From NCBI GenBank assembly GCA_900473415.1, contig UCLR01000007.1, forward strand, positions 248,001 to 312,000: DNA of 64,000 bases. Reading direction: 5' to 3'. This document shows, piece by piece, positions 48,998-57,192 of the stretch. The stretch comes from Hyphomicrobiales bacterium. Lineage in GTDB: Bacteria; Pseudomonadota; Alphaproteobacteria; Rhizobiales; Beijerinckiaceae. Under the pieces are notes generated by a model. It was not told the DNA's origin. It searched no databases and saw only the letters and a program-made list of their open reading frames with translations. The translations under genes and the position numbers were made by a program. The first letter of the stretch is position 1, and each line of letters starts with the position of its first letter.

Positions 48998-50160
48998 ACA
49001 GTTTTTGTGGGTGTGGCCCGGCCCACCATTCCCGATCAGAACTGCGAACCGAGCCTTGCCCAGCGACATGGCTTCGCAGGTTCTGCTCGAGGTTGTCGTT
49101 TTTTCCAACGACGCGGATTTTTTCCGGCTCGACGATGATGGTGTCGACGATGGCGTTGAGCCATGCCTTTCGGGCTTCGACGGCGCCGTTGGACAGCCGC
49201 TCGGCGAGTTCCTTCGCGAACTCTTCGACGGCAACGGCGTCGATGGCGGGCGGTTCGGTGAGGGCGGCCCTTGCGCGGTCAAGCGCAGCCTGGGCGAGAT
49301 CGCGTCTTGCGCGCAAGTCCTGAACGCGGGTCTGGAGCGAGGGCTCTGACAGGTCGAGAGCGCGACTCTCGACGCCGCGATAGAGATTGGCCAAGGCCTT
49401 CTCCGTATCCGCCGCCTCCTGCTGAAGCTGACCGAGGCGCTGCTGCACCGCGCCCTGACGTGCCGCCTTGCGAGCATGGAGCGAAGCAAGGATGCCGGTG
49501 AGCCGCTCGGGCACAATGAGCCAGTCGATGAGCTTCGCCGTGACGCACGCCTCGGCCACATCGCGGCGGATCGACCTGCCCTTGCAGGCTGCCGCTTCCT
49601 TGTTGGTGGCGCGCGCATTTGTAATAGGTGCAACGGGAACCGTTGCGCGAGGTGCCGGTGGCCGGCGTCATGGCGTGGCCGCAGCAGCCGCAGCGAAACA
49701 GTCCGTCGAAGAGGGATGGCGCGCTGTCGAGGCGAGGACCCCGGCGACGAGGCTGGCGGTCGGCGAGACGAGGTTGGACGGCGTCAAAAGTTTCACGGTC
49801 CATGATCGCGGGGACCTCGTAGTCGATGATCTCATGGTCCGGCTTCTGGTTGCCGTGCTTGTCGAAAACGTTCCAGGCGCGGGTGCCGGTATATGCCTCG
49901 CGGATCAGCATCTCGTGGATGGCGCTCGAATAGAACTCGCCGCCGCTGCCCGTGCGGTAGTCAGCGGCGTTGAGATGGCTGGCGATGTTGCGCACGCCCA
50001 TGGGGCCCGACGTGCCGCCGCCGACTAGCGCAAGCTGAAAGACAAGGCGGACAACGTCGGCACCGACCGGATCGATGGCGAGCCTGCGCTTGGTGGTTCG
50101 GCCGATGGTGTCGGCCTCGACGGACCGGTATCCGAACGGCGTCGCTCCGCCGTTGGATGG
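48990..50160 (-). pseudogene. serine recombinase relic, N-terminal catalytic domain missing and frameshifted
   Basis: Three pieces of a large serine recombinase can be read on the minus strand. From about 50160 the Recombinase domain reads GATPFGYRSVEADTIGRTTKRRLAIDP, then MGVRNIASHLNAADYRTGSGGEFY and the zinc ribbon RCGCCGHAMTPATGTSRNG with CTYYKC. Near 49600 the frame shifts, and the last part continues as CVTAKLIDWLIVPERLTGILA followed by the coiled coil to 48990. The N-terminal resolvase domain with the catalytic serine is absent, so the gene is dead. Its 3' end crosses the right core repeat of the small element. Confidence 0.85.
49015..49028 (+). repeat. attR core: duplicate of the tRNA(CAU) 3' end
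   Basis: GGCCCGGCCCACCA, exact match to 47381-47394. It now lies within the 3' end of the recombinase relic. Confidence 0.75.
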
Positions 50161-50345
50161 GTGTAATTGTCATCCTGAAAAATGCCCTTGGCCAGTTTGC
50201 TTCCTTGATACTGTGAACGACTGGCCGCCGCCCGCCGGCGCTTGATCTTGCCTGGCCGTGGACGTGAGATGCGCCGCGAGTTGGGATCACGGCGCATCAA
50301 GGTGACGTCGCGTCTGGGCGGACAGACCGCCCGCCGACCCGGTTC

Positions 50346-51932
50346 CTACTTCATGACGGTGAGCCACATCCGTGGCTTGTTGTCCGAGTTCTGCACCAGG
50401 GACGAGATTCGCGACCTCGCGGCCCAAGCCATAGGCTGCTGATGCAGCGGGATGAACATGTGCTGATCCTTGGCGATTTTCATCGCGGCGGTCAGCATGG
50501 CGGTCCGCTTGGCAGCGTCGTTTTCGGCTGCGGCCTGGGCGTTCAAGGCGTCGATCCTATCATCGCCCCAGTCGCCCCAATTGAAGACACCTGCCGAGGC
50601 ATCCTTCTTGTGGATCACTTGCGTTAGGATCGACGAGGAATCGAGCGTCGGCTCGTTGGCCCAGCCGAAAGCGACGACATCGAACTCGCCCCGAACGCGC
50701 TTCGGCGTTTGCTGGCTTCGGGGACCAATGTTGAGGTTGGGCCGCAAACCGATGCGCGACCACATCGCAGCTACGGCCTGACAAAACTCCTCCTCGTTAA
50801 TAAGGGCGTCGCTGGCGCAGTTCATCAGGAAGGAGAAACCGTTCGGGTAGCCGGCCTCGGTCAAGAGCCGGCGCGCTTCGGCGGCGTCGTAGGGCAGGCG
50901 CTGGTCCAGTTCGGGCGTGTAGCCGGGAATCGATGGAGCAACGAGTGCGCCGGTGTTGCGCGACAGGCCCCGCATGGCACGCGAATGGATCGCGGCGATG
51001 TCGATCCCGCGATACATGGCTTCGCGGACGCGGATATCACGGAGCGGATTCTTGTCCTTCACATCGCTTTCCGTGAGTTTTTCACGCCAGTTGAACCCGA
51101 AGAATGTTGAGCGGAGCTCGTTCGCCTGGAGGACCTTGATGTCGGGCGAGGCCGAAAGGCGGCTGAGATCCTGCAGCGGCGCGGAGTTCGTGAAATCAAT
51201 CTCGCCCGACAGCATTGCTGCTACACGCGTCGCCGCCGACCCGATTGGAATGAACTCAATGCGCTCGAGATTGTGCGCGGGCTTGTCCCACCAGGCAGGG
51301 TTCTTGAGGAAGACTGTCTGAGCGTCGCGGCGGCGGGAGACGATTTTGAACGGACCGGTGCCGTTCGTGTTATTCGTGGCGAAACCCTCGACGCCTTTTC
51401 CGACATCCGTGGGCAGCAGACTGTTGTTGGCCACCAGCCAAGCCTTGCTGAAGATGTGGACATTCGTCAGGTCGTTCAGCAGCAGCGGATTGGGGCTGTC
51501 GAGCTCGATCTCGATGACGGAAGCATCGACCTTTCGGGCGCTCTTGAAACCGTGCAGTTCGCCCCTAAGGGGCGAGGTCGGATGCGTGATCCGCTCCAGC
51601 GACGCGATAACGTCGTCCGCGCCGAAGGAGGCGCCGTCGTGGAAGGTGACGCCCTGGCGCAAGGAGAAGCGCCAGATCGTCGGTGAGACGACGGTCCAGG
51701 CCGTGGCCAGGGCAGGTTCGATCTGCTGCTTGCCGTTGTAGCGAACCAGCCCCTCATAGACATGGTTCAGCACCGACAGGGCGTAGGTATCTCCGTAGGA
51801 ATAAGGGTCTAGCGATCCGATCTCGCGGGGTGAGCCCCATTTCAGGGTCTGCGCCTCGGCGGCTCCCGCCCCGGCATGTCCGACACCTGCTGCGAACGCA
51901 ACTGCCATCACCATCGAAAGCAAACGGCCCAT
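50346..51932 (-). CDS. ABC transporter substrate-binding protein, family 5 (peptide/opine type), orphan
   Basis: A 528-residue periplasmic protein. A signal peptide (MGRLLSMVMAVAFAAGVGHAG, cut after A-E-A) leads to TLKWGSPREIGSLDPYSYGDT and the family strand WRFSLRQGVTFHDGASFGADDVIASLE. It belongs to the SBP_bac_5 family. GGGAGGGA at 51937-51944 (minus strand) precedes the ATG. Permease and ATPase genes, expected downstream of such genes, are missing; instead the DNA past its stop runs into the recombinase relic. The divergent DUF1989/amidohydrolase set 170 bases away suggests a shared substrate. Confidence 0.9.
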   Translation of the reverse strand: MGRLLSMVMAVAFAAGVGHAGAGAAEAQTLKWGSPREIGSLDPYSYGDTYALSVLNHVYEGLVRYNGKQQIEPALATAWTVVSPTIWRFSLRQGVTFHDGASFGADDVIASLERITHPTSPLRGELHGFKSARKVDASVIEIELDSPNPLLLNDLTNVHIFSKAWLVANNSLLPTDVGKGVEGFATNNTNGTGPFKIVSRRRDAQTVFLKNPAWWDKPAHNLERIEFIPIGSAATRVAAMLSGEIDFTNSAPLQDLSRLSASPDIKVLQANELRSTFFGFNWREKLTESDVKDKNPLRDIRVREAMYRGIDIAAIHSRAMRGLSRNTGALVAPSIPGYTPELDQRLPYDAAEARRLLTEAGYPNGFSFLMNCASDALINEEEFCQAVAAMWSRIGLRPNLNIGPRSQQTPKRVRGEFDVVAFGWANEPTLDSSSILTQVIHKKDASAGVFNWGDWGDDRIDALNAQAAAENDAAKRTAMLTAAMKIAKDQHMFIPLHQQPMAWAARSRISSLVQNSDNKPRMWLTVMK

Positions 51933-51982
51933 CCAATCCCTCCCTCATTGTCGTGCGGGATCGCACTGTCGGCAATAATTGA

Positions 51983-52007
51983 ATACGATATCGTTCCAGA
52001 ATCGTAT
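51983..52007. promoter_or_regulatory. palindromic site in the divergent control region
   Basis: ATACGAT (51983-51989) and ATCGTAT (52001-52007) are perfect inverted arms 11 bases apart. The site lies midway between the binding-protein gene and the coupled DUF1989 set, and could be an operator for both. No regulator gene is adjacent. Confidence 0.5.
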
Positions 52008-52101
52008 GCAATAGGAATGATGGGTTGTTCGTCATTTTTGAGAGTGACTGTATGCAGCCCTGTGCTAGCGTCCCTGCGGTGAGGCAAAATCGGTAGGCAA
52101 A

Positions 52102-52269
52102 ATGACACCCCGTCGCGTAGTTCTTCAGCTCAATCAGCAGCAGATCGAGTTACTCCGGCGTGCGGTCGCGGTGACCGGGGAGCGTGACCTGCAGGCGCTC
52201 GTGAAGCTCGCCTTGCGCGAGGCTGCGGCGAAGCAGGCCTCGGCCAATGGGTGGAGCGCACGCCAATGA
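52102..52269 (+). CDS. 55-residue protein coupled to the DUF1989 gene
   Basis: A short frame reading MTPRRVVLQLNQQQIELLRRAV and ending GWSARQ. It is basic and mainly helical, with a strand-like start (RRVVLQL) and two helices, somewhat like ribbon-helix-helix proteins, but no family is certain. Its stop overlaps the ATG of the DUF1989 gene (ATGA at 52266-52269), a strong sign of real translation and coupling. It could be a small regulator of the module or an accessory subunit. Confidence 0.65.
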   Translation: MTPRRVVLQLNQQQIELLRRAVAVTGERDLQALVKLALREAAAKQASANGWSARQ

Positions 52270-53192
52270 GGACGGAGATCGCAAGGTTCCGGCTCGAGCC
52301 CGGAACAGGCAAGGCCATTGAAGTCAAGGCAGGTCAGATTCTGCGCATTCAGCAGATCGAGGGACAGCAATGCGTCGACTTCAACTGCTTCAATCTTCAC
52401 GACTACAAGGAATTCATGCATTGCGGGCGCACGCGCACGGTGCATGGTTTCAATCCCAGCAAAGGCACGTTCCTATGGTCCGCACCGCCGCGCGAACGGG
52501 CGATGCTCTATATTCTTGAAGATACCTACGGCCGGAACGACGTGCTTTTCCCGCGCTGCAGCGCCTATCTCTATGAGAGCGCCTATGGCTTTGCGCGGCA
52601 CACCAATTGCCACGACATCCAGGCCGAGGCGCAGCGCGAATACGGGCTGACGCCGGACGATGTGCATGACAGCTTCAACCTGTTCATGTGCACGGAGATC
52701 ACCGAGGACGGCGCGGCAACGATCACCCGGCAGGCGTCGCGGCCGGGCGACCATGTCGATCTCCTGGCCCTGATGGATGTCCTGGCGGTGCCAAATGTCT
52801 GCGGCGCCGATATCATGCGCACGAGCAATTTTGCGCTGAAGCCGGTTGAGGTGATCATCCTCGAATCGACGGAGGAGGACCGCGCACGTGTGCCGCGCAC
52901 GCCGGTCCTGGCCAGCCAGCGCACGCCGCGCGATTTCAGGAATCCGACGATCAAGGCCGACCGGGCGCTGAGCCGCGACCCGGCCTACAAACCGGAATTC
53001 ACCAATGTCCCGTTGCAGCAGGTCCATCTCGAGGTCGATTTGACGGAGGAGGACGTCGCGCGCTTCGAGGCGCTGCGCCACGCCGTTCACGGCGACGACG
53101 ACGGGGCTGCACTGCGTGATATCGTCTTCTCCTGGTGGGAGGGGCGCTTCCTGGCCGCGAAAAGCGGCGCGCCTGCTGTCGACGGAGCTTAA
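52266..53192 (+). CDS. DUF1989 / urea carboxylase-associated family protein
   Basis: A 308-residue protein. The core has GQQCVDFNCFNLHDYKEFMHCGRTR, MLYILEDTYGRNDVLFPRCSAYLYE, HTNCHDIQAEAQREYGL and DSFNLFMCTEITEDG, with the Cys and His residues typical of the family, plus SRPGDHVDLLALMDVL. Some members are the CgdA/CgdB subunits of carboxyguanidine deiminase in guanidine degradation; others sit beside urea carboxylase. Here it stands alone with a deaminase-like hydrolase, so the substrate is unknown but is probably a small C-N compound. It overlaps the 55-residue gene and precedes the amidohydrolase by 2 bases. Confidence 0.85.
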   Translation: MRTEIARFRLEPGTGKAIEVKAGQILRIQQIEGQQCVDFNCFNLHDYKEFMHCGRTRTVHGFNPSKGTFLWSAPPRERAMLYILEDTYGRNDVLFPRCSAYLYESAYGFARHTNCHDIQAEAQREYGLTPDDVHDSFNLFMCTEITEDGAATITRQASRPGDHVDLLALMDVLAVPNVCGADIMRTSNFALKPVEVIILESTEEDRARVPRTPVLASQRTPRDFRNPTIKADRALSRDPAYKPEFTNVPLQQVHLEVDLTEEDVARFEALRHAVHGDDDGAALRDIVFSWWEGRFLAAKSGAPAVDGA

Positions 53193-53194
53193 GG

Positions 53195-54427
53195 ATGCAG
53201 GCCGCTGCGATGGGTTCGCTGCTTATCAGGCATATCCGCCTCTGGCGCGGACGGGGGCTGCCTCTCTCGCCGCCGCAGGACATCCTGATCCGGGACGGCA
53301 GGATCGCCGCGACGGGCGACGACCTTGCGGCGCCCGAAGGGAGCGCCGTGGAGGAGGGCCGCGGCAGGATCGCCATCCCCGGGCTCGTCGAAGCCCATAC
53401 GCATCTCGGCTATTCCCTGCTCGGGCTGCCCTGGTTTCGAAACGAGGTCGGCCCGAACCTGGCCGACAGGATCCAGGCCGAGAAGGATGAGTTGCGCCGG
53501 CGGGGGATCGATCCGGAGCTGCAGTCGACGCGCCAGCTTGTCCGCTCTGCGGAACTGGGCTCGACCCTGCTTCGCGGCCATGTCGCGATCGACACCGATG
53601 TCGGGCTGTCGCCGCTGGAGGGTGTTCTCAGATCACGGAGTGCATGCCGCGGGACAATCGAGGTCCAGACGGTAGCCTTCCCGCAGGCCGGCCTGCTCTC
53701 GCGACCTGGCACGCTTGAACTGATGGAGGAGGCCCTGCGCATTGGCGCGGATATCGTCGGCGGCCTCGACCCCAGCCAGATCGACCGTGACCCGCGCGGC
53801 AGCCTGGCCATGACATTCGGTCTTGCAGAGCGTTCGGCGAAACCGGTCGACATTCATCTGCATGAGCCCGGAGAGCTCGGCGCTTTCAGCATCGAGCTGA
53901 TCCTGGAACGCACGCGGGCGCTTGGCCTCCAGGGGCGCGTGATGATCAGCCACGCCTTCTGCCTCGGCGATATCGGGCCGGCTTATGCCGGGCGTCTCGG
54001 TGAAATGCTGGCGCGCGAGCAGGTCGCGATCATGACGACGGCGCCCCTTGCCAGGGCGTGCCCGAGCCTTGCCCTGCTGAGCTCGCTCGGCGTCATCGTC
54101 TGTTCCGGCTCGGACGGCGTCCGCGACACCTGGGGCCCGTTCAACAACGCCGACATGCTGGAACGTGCGATGCTGCTCGCCCAGCGCAACGGCTTTCGCC
54201 GCGACGATGACCTCGAACTGGCACTCGACAGTTGCACTTTCGGCGGGGCGCGGGCCCTGGGGATCGCAGATTACGGGCTGCATGAAGGCGCACGAGGCGA
54301 CCTCGTTCTCCTGACGGGAGAGACGCTCGCCGACGCGATCGTATCCCGCTCGGCTGACCGGACCGTCGTCCGGCGGGGCAGGGTGATCGCACGCCACAGC
54401 GGGATCGTGACCGCCGCCGCTTCGTAG
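53195..54427 (+). CDS. amidohydrolase family protein, cytosine-deaminase-like
   Basis: A 410-residue cytoplasmic TIM-barrel hydrolase. Metal ligands: the HxH pair in GLVEAHTHLGYSLLG, His in KPVDIHLHEPGELG, His in RVMISHAFCLGD and Asp in VIVCSGSDGVRDTWGPFNNADMLERAM. The last motif closely resembles E. coli CodA, whose loop binds pyrimidine-type substrates. The expected reaction is hydrolytic deamination or ring opening of an N-heterocycle or amide. GGAG precedes the ATG at 53195, 2 bases after the DUF1989 stop, so the two are one operon. Confidence 0.88.
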   Translation: MQAAAMGSLLIRHIRLWRGRGLPLSPPQDILIRDGRIAATGDDLAAPEGSAVEEGRGRIAIPGLVEAHTHLGYSLLGLPWFRNEVGPNLADRIQAEKDELRRRGIDPELQSTRQLVRSAELGSTLLRGHVAIDTDVGLSPLEGVLRSRSACRGTIEVQTVAFPQAGLLSRPGTLELMEEALRIGADIVGGLDPSQIDRDPRGSLAMTFGLAERSAKPVDIHLHEPGELGAFSIELILERTRALGLQGRVMISHAFCLGDIGPAYAGRLGEMLAREQVAIMTTAPLARACPSLALLSSLGVIVCSGSDGVRDTWGPFNNADMLERAMLLAQRNGFRRDDDLELALDSCTFGGARALGIADYGLHEGARGDLVLLTGETLADAIVSRSADRTVVRRGRVIARHSGIVTAAAS

Positions 54428-54842
54428 CGCGGTTCTAGGCTCGTCATGAGCTCCGGCACCGTATGTGAAGGGCCGCCCACTCGCGCTCAAAGATCGCGAG
54501 CGGCCATCGCGATGCGTCGTCTTTTCCGCAATCCAACGTCGATTAGTGGGTCGGGAACGGAACGAGGGCCGGACGATTGGCAATGTCTGCTTCCAGACGA
54601 CTGGCCAAAGTCCGCTCCTGGCGCGACCGGAGCGCGGCCTTCCCTAACATTTGCTAGAGTCATCCAGGATGCGACATCCCACGAAGGCATCGGCCATAGG
54701 TATCCAAGCGCTGAATCAAGCGCCCCTTCAGGCCTGGAACCCCAGGTGCATAGCCGATGCCTTCGTGCGTGCTGCTCTCTGCCACCGCCCGAAAAACGGC
54801 GTGGGTGGGAATGTCCATCGGACGTCGGCAACATTGACCGTC
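54428..54842. other. gene-free gap
   Basis: About 415 bases between convergent operons. Frames that stay open here lack ribosome sites and coding character. No repeat, terminator with T run or insertion-sequence end was recognised. Confidence 0.4.
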
Positions 54843-56039
54843 TTAGAGACGGCTGAAACGGACGACTGCATCCGCGCGTTTCTCGAGACCGGGCAGCAGT
54901 TCCAAACCGAGGCCCGGCGCGTCTGAGATCGTGATCATCCCGTTCTCGGCCTTCGGCAATTCGGTCACGAGCTCGGTGTACCAGCCGGTGTAGAAGGCAC
55001 GCACCGATTCCTGGATGAGCGCATTCCGGGCGTGCATCGAGAAATGGCACGAGGCCGCGTAAACGACGGGCCCGGTGCAGTCATGCGGCGCGACGGGCGT
55101 ATGCCACGCCTCGGCCATGCCGGCGATTTTGCGGGCTTCGGAAAGACCGCCGCACCACGACAGGTCGAGCATGACGACGCCCGCCGCGCCGGATTCCAGA
55201 TAATCGCGGAAGGAGTGGGTGTAAGCCAGCGTCTCGGACGCGCAGACCCAAGCCTTCGAGTGCCGCGCGTATTCGGCGAGGTCATGGACGTTGTCGAGGC
55301 GGAACGGGTCCTCGTGCCAGTAGGTGCCGAACTCGGCCAGGCGCTCGGCCAGTTTCTTTGCCATGGGTAGGCTCCACAGCGAGTGGAACTCGACCATGAT
55401 ATCCATCTTGTCGCCGACGGCCTTCCTGATCTTTCGGAAGGGCTCGAGTGCGGTGTTCAGCTCCTGGGGTGAGATGTCCCAGCCGGCCGTGCGCTCGGCT
55501 GCGATGTCGAAAGGCCAGATCTTCATGCCCGTGATGCCCTGCTCGAGCAGGGAGTGGGCGAGCTCATCGGCACGGTAGAGGAAGCCTTCGAGATCCTCGT
55601 AGGGGCCGCCTTGTTCGCCAACGTGCCAGTTGGCGACCGATTGCGAGCGGGAATCACGGATGTACTTGTAGCCCGCACAGGTGTTGTAGGTACGGATCGT
55701 GTCACGAGCCTTGCCGCCGAGTGCGACCGAGACGGGCTGGCCGATGGCCTTGCCGTAGATATCCCAGAGCGCGATATCGACAGCGGAGTTGCCACGCGTC
55801 TCGACACCCGAGCCACGCCAGCCGAGATAATTGTTCAGGCTGGCATTACGCGCTTCGATCTGCAGCGGATCCTTGCCGAGCAGCTTCGGTGCGACGGTCT
55901 CGTGCAGATAGGCCTCGACCGCCTCTGCTCCCATGAAGGTCTCGCCCAGGCCGACCGGGCCTTCGTCGGTATGGAGCCGCACCCAGATGATATTGGCGAA
56001 CTCGGTCAGGCGGAGGGTCTCGACGGCAGTGATCTTCAT
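54843..56039 (-). CDS. mandelate racemase/muconate lactonizing enzyme family protein (sugar-acid dehydratase-like)
   Basis: A 398-residue enolase-superfamily enzyme. The capping domain is MKITAVETLRLTEFANIIWVRLHTDEGPVGLGETFMG. In the barrel, TGMKIWPFDIAAE holds the Lys motif, MVEFHSLWSLPMAKK, YWHEDPFRLDN and VCASETLAYTHSF carry the acidic metal ligands, and VAPHDCTGPVVYAA the His base. Such enzymes dehydrate aldonic acids or racemise hydroxy acids. It is the last gene of the minus-strand set, 107 bases after the TRAP binding protein, so the imported acid is its likely substrate. Exact sugar acid is unknown. Confidence 0.9.
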   Translation of the reverse strand: MKITAVETLRLTEFANIIWVRLHTDEGPVGLGETFMGAEAVEAYLHETVAPKLLGKDPLQIEARNASLNNYLGWRGSGVETRGNSAVDIALWDIYGKAIGQPVSVALGGKARDTIRTYNTCAGYKYIRDSRSQSVANWHVGEQGGPYEDLEGFLYRADELAHSLLEQGITGMKIWPFDIAAERTAGWDISPQELNTALEPFRKIRKAVGDKMDIMVEFHSLWSLPMAKKLAERLAEFGTYWHEDPFRLDNVHDLAEYARHSKAWVCASETLAYTHSFRDYLESGAAGVVMLDLSWCGGLSEARKIAGMAEAWHTPVAPHDCTGPVVYAASCHFSMHARNALIQESVRAFYTGWYTELVTELPKAENGMITISDAPGLGLELLPGLEKRADAVVRFSRL

Positions 56040-56146
56040 GGCAGGCCTCGGAAGGACGGGTCGGCGTGTCGCTGACGCCGGGACGAAAAGGGCGGGAGCT
56101 GCGAGCCGGCACCGCGCGAGCGGCCGCCGGCTGCAGTCGAGAAGCC

Positions 56147-57160
56147 TCAGTTGGAACCGCGGATCTTGGCGAGCTCAGCCTTGAGGCGCTCGATCGTGTC
56201 TTTGCCGATTGAGGCTTCGTGGCGCTGGTAGACCGCAGCCGTAGCCTCGCGCATCTTGGCGAGCTCGTCGGCGGAAACCTCCGAAACCTGCATGCCCTGC
56301 TTCTTGAGGTTTACCATCGACTTGTCATTGAGCTCACGCGAGACGCGACGCTCCTCGTCGCGGCCCGCCGTCGCGCAGTCGGTCAGGATTGCCTGTTCCT
56401 CCGCCGAAAGCTGGTCCCAGAGCTTCTTGGAGTAGAGCACCAGGAAGGGCGTGTAGGCGTGGCGCGTCATCGTCAGGTATTTCTGCACCTCGTAGAGCTT
56501 GGAGGTGTCGATGGTGACGAGCGGATTCTCCTGGCCATCGATGGCATGGGTCTCGAGCGCCGCGAAGACCTCGCCGAAGGCCATTGGCGTGGCGTTGGCG
56601 CCCATGCTCTTGAAGCTATCGAGGAAGATGTTGTTCTGCATCACGCGGACCTTGAGGCCGGTCAGCTCCTCGGCCTTGGCGACCGCACGCTTCGAATTGG
56701 TCAGGTTTCGGAAGCCGTTCTCCCAATAGGACAGGTTGACGACGCCGAAGTTCGGCAACTGGTCGGAGATGTATTTGCCGAAGGTGCCGTCGAGCACCGC
56801 ATCAGCTTCCTTTTCGTTGGTGAAGAGGAAGGGCAGATCGAAGACCCCGAGGGCCGGCATGATGCCGACGAGCGGGGATGAGGAGGTGATCACCATCTCT
56901 TGCGTGCCTGCTCGCAGCGCCTGCGTCGCCTGCAGGTCGCCGCCGAGCGCACCACCCCAGAAGCCCTGAAGCTTCAGCTTGCCGCCGGACTTTTCGGCCA
57001 TGCAGGCGCGCATCTTGGCGACACCGTTGCCGACCGGGTGGTCCTCGTTGATGCCGTTGGAGACGCGGATGTTGCGCTCCTTGATCTGGGCCTGGGCGGA
57101 ACCCGCGAGCGTGGCGAGCGCGACGCCGGCCAGGATCGAGACGAGACGCGAGCTGAGCAT
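56147..57160 (-). CDS. dctP: TRAP transporter substrate-binding protein DctP
   Basis: A 337-residue periplasmic protein. A signal peptide (MLSSRLVSILAGVALATLAGSAQA) precedes NIRVSNGINEDHPVGNGVAKM. The DctP signature SYWENGFRNLTNSKRAVAKAEELTGLKVRVMQN carries the ligand-binding Arg, and FGEVFAALETHAIDGQENPL is also typical. GGGAGAAA precedes the ATG at 57160. It sits downstream of dctM in a TRAP operon, and a sugar-acid dehydratase-like gene follows, pointing to a hexonate or similar acid as ligand. Confidence 0.95.
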   Translation of the reverse strand: MLSSRLVSILAGVALATLAGSAQAQIKERNIRVSNGINEDHPVGNGVAKMRACMAEKSGGKLKLQGFWGGALGGDLQATQALRAGTQEMVITSSSPLVGIMPALGVFDLPFLFTNEKEADAVLDGTFGKYISDQLPNFGVVNLSYWENGFRNLTNSKRAVAKAEELTGLKVRVMQNNIFLDSFKSMGANATPMAFGEVFAALETHAIDGQENPLVTIDTSKLYEVQKYLTMTRHAYTPFLVLYSKKLWDQLSAEEQAILTDCATAGRDEERRVSRELNDKSMVNLKKQGMQVSEVSADELAKMREATAAVYQRHEASIGKDTIERLKAELAKIRGSN

Positions 57161-57192
57161 GAGTTTTCTCCCTGTTTGCCTGGATTGTTGTT

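Larger units (their letters stand above)
47381..49028. mobile_element. small integrase-free integrated element at the tRNA(CAU) gene
   Basis: The final 14 bases of the tRNA, GGCCCGGCCCACCA (47381-47394), recur exactly at 49015-49028 in the same direction. Inside each end a 17-base arm-like repeat (TAATATCAATKACTTAG) stands exactly 17 bases from the core: 47412-47428 and 48981-48997. ACGGTAT repeats also occur near both ends. Between the ends are tRNA-Arg, two small unknown genes and an MltR-like gene, with lower GC than the chromosome. No integrase is inside, so it would need one in trans, or is a deletion remnant. Confidence 0.7.

Noticed and set aside
50025..50300. Arg-rich minus-strand frame upstream of the recombinase relic
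   Set aside because: It covers another frame of the relic, where the recombinase motifs are found, and its own start has no supporting signal.
54446..54856. Plus-strand frame in the gap after the amidohydrolase
   Set aside because: No ribosome site, no recognisable domain, and it runs into the antisense of the dehydratase gene.
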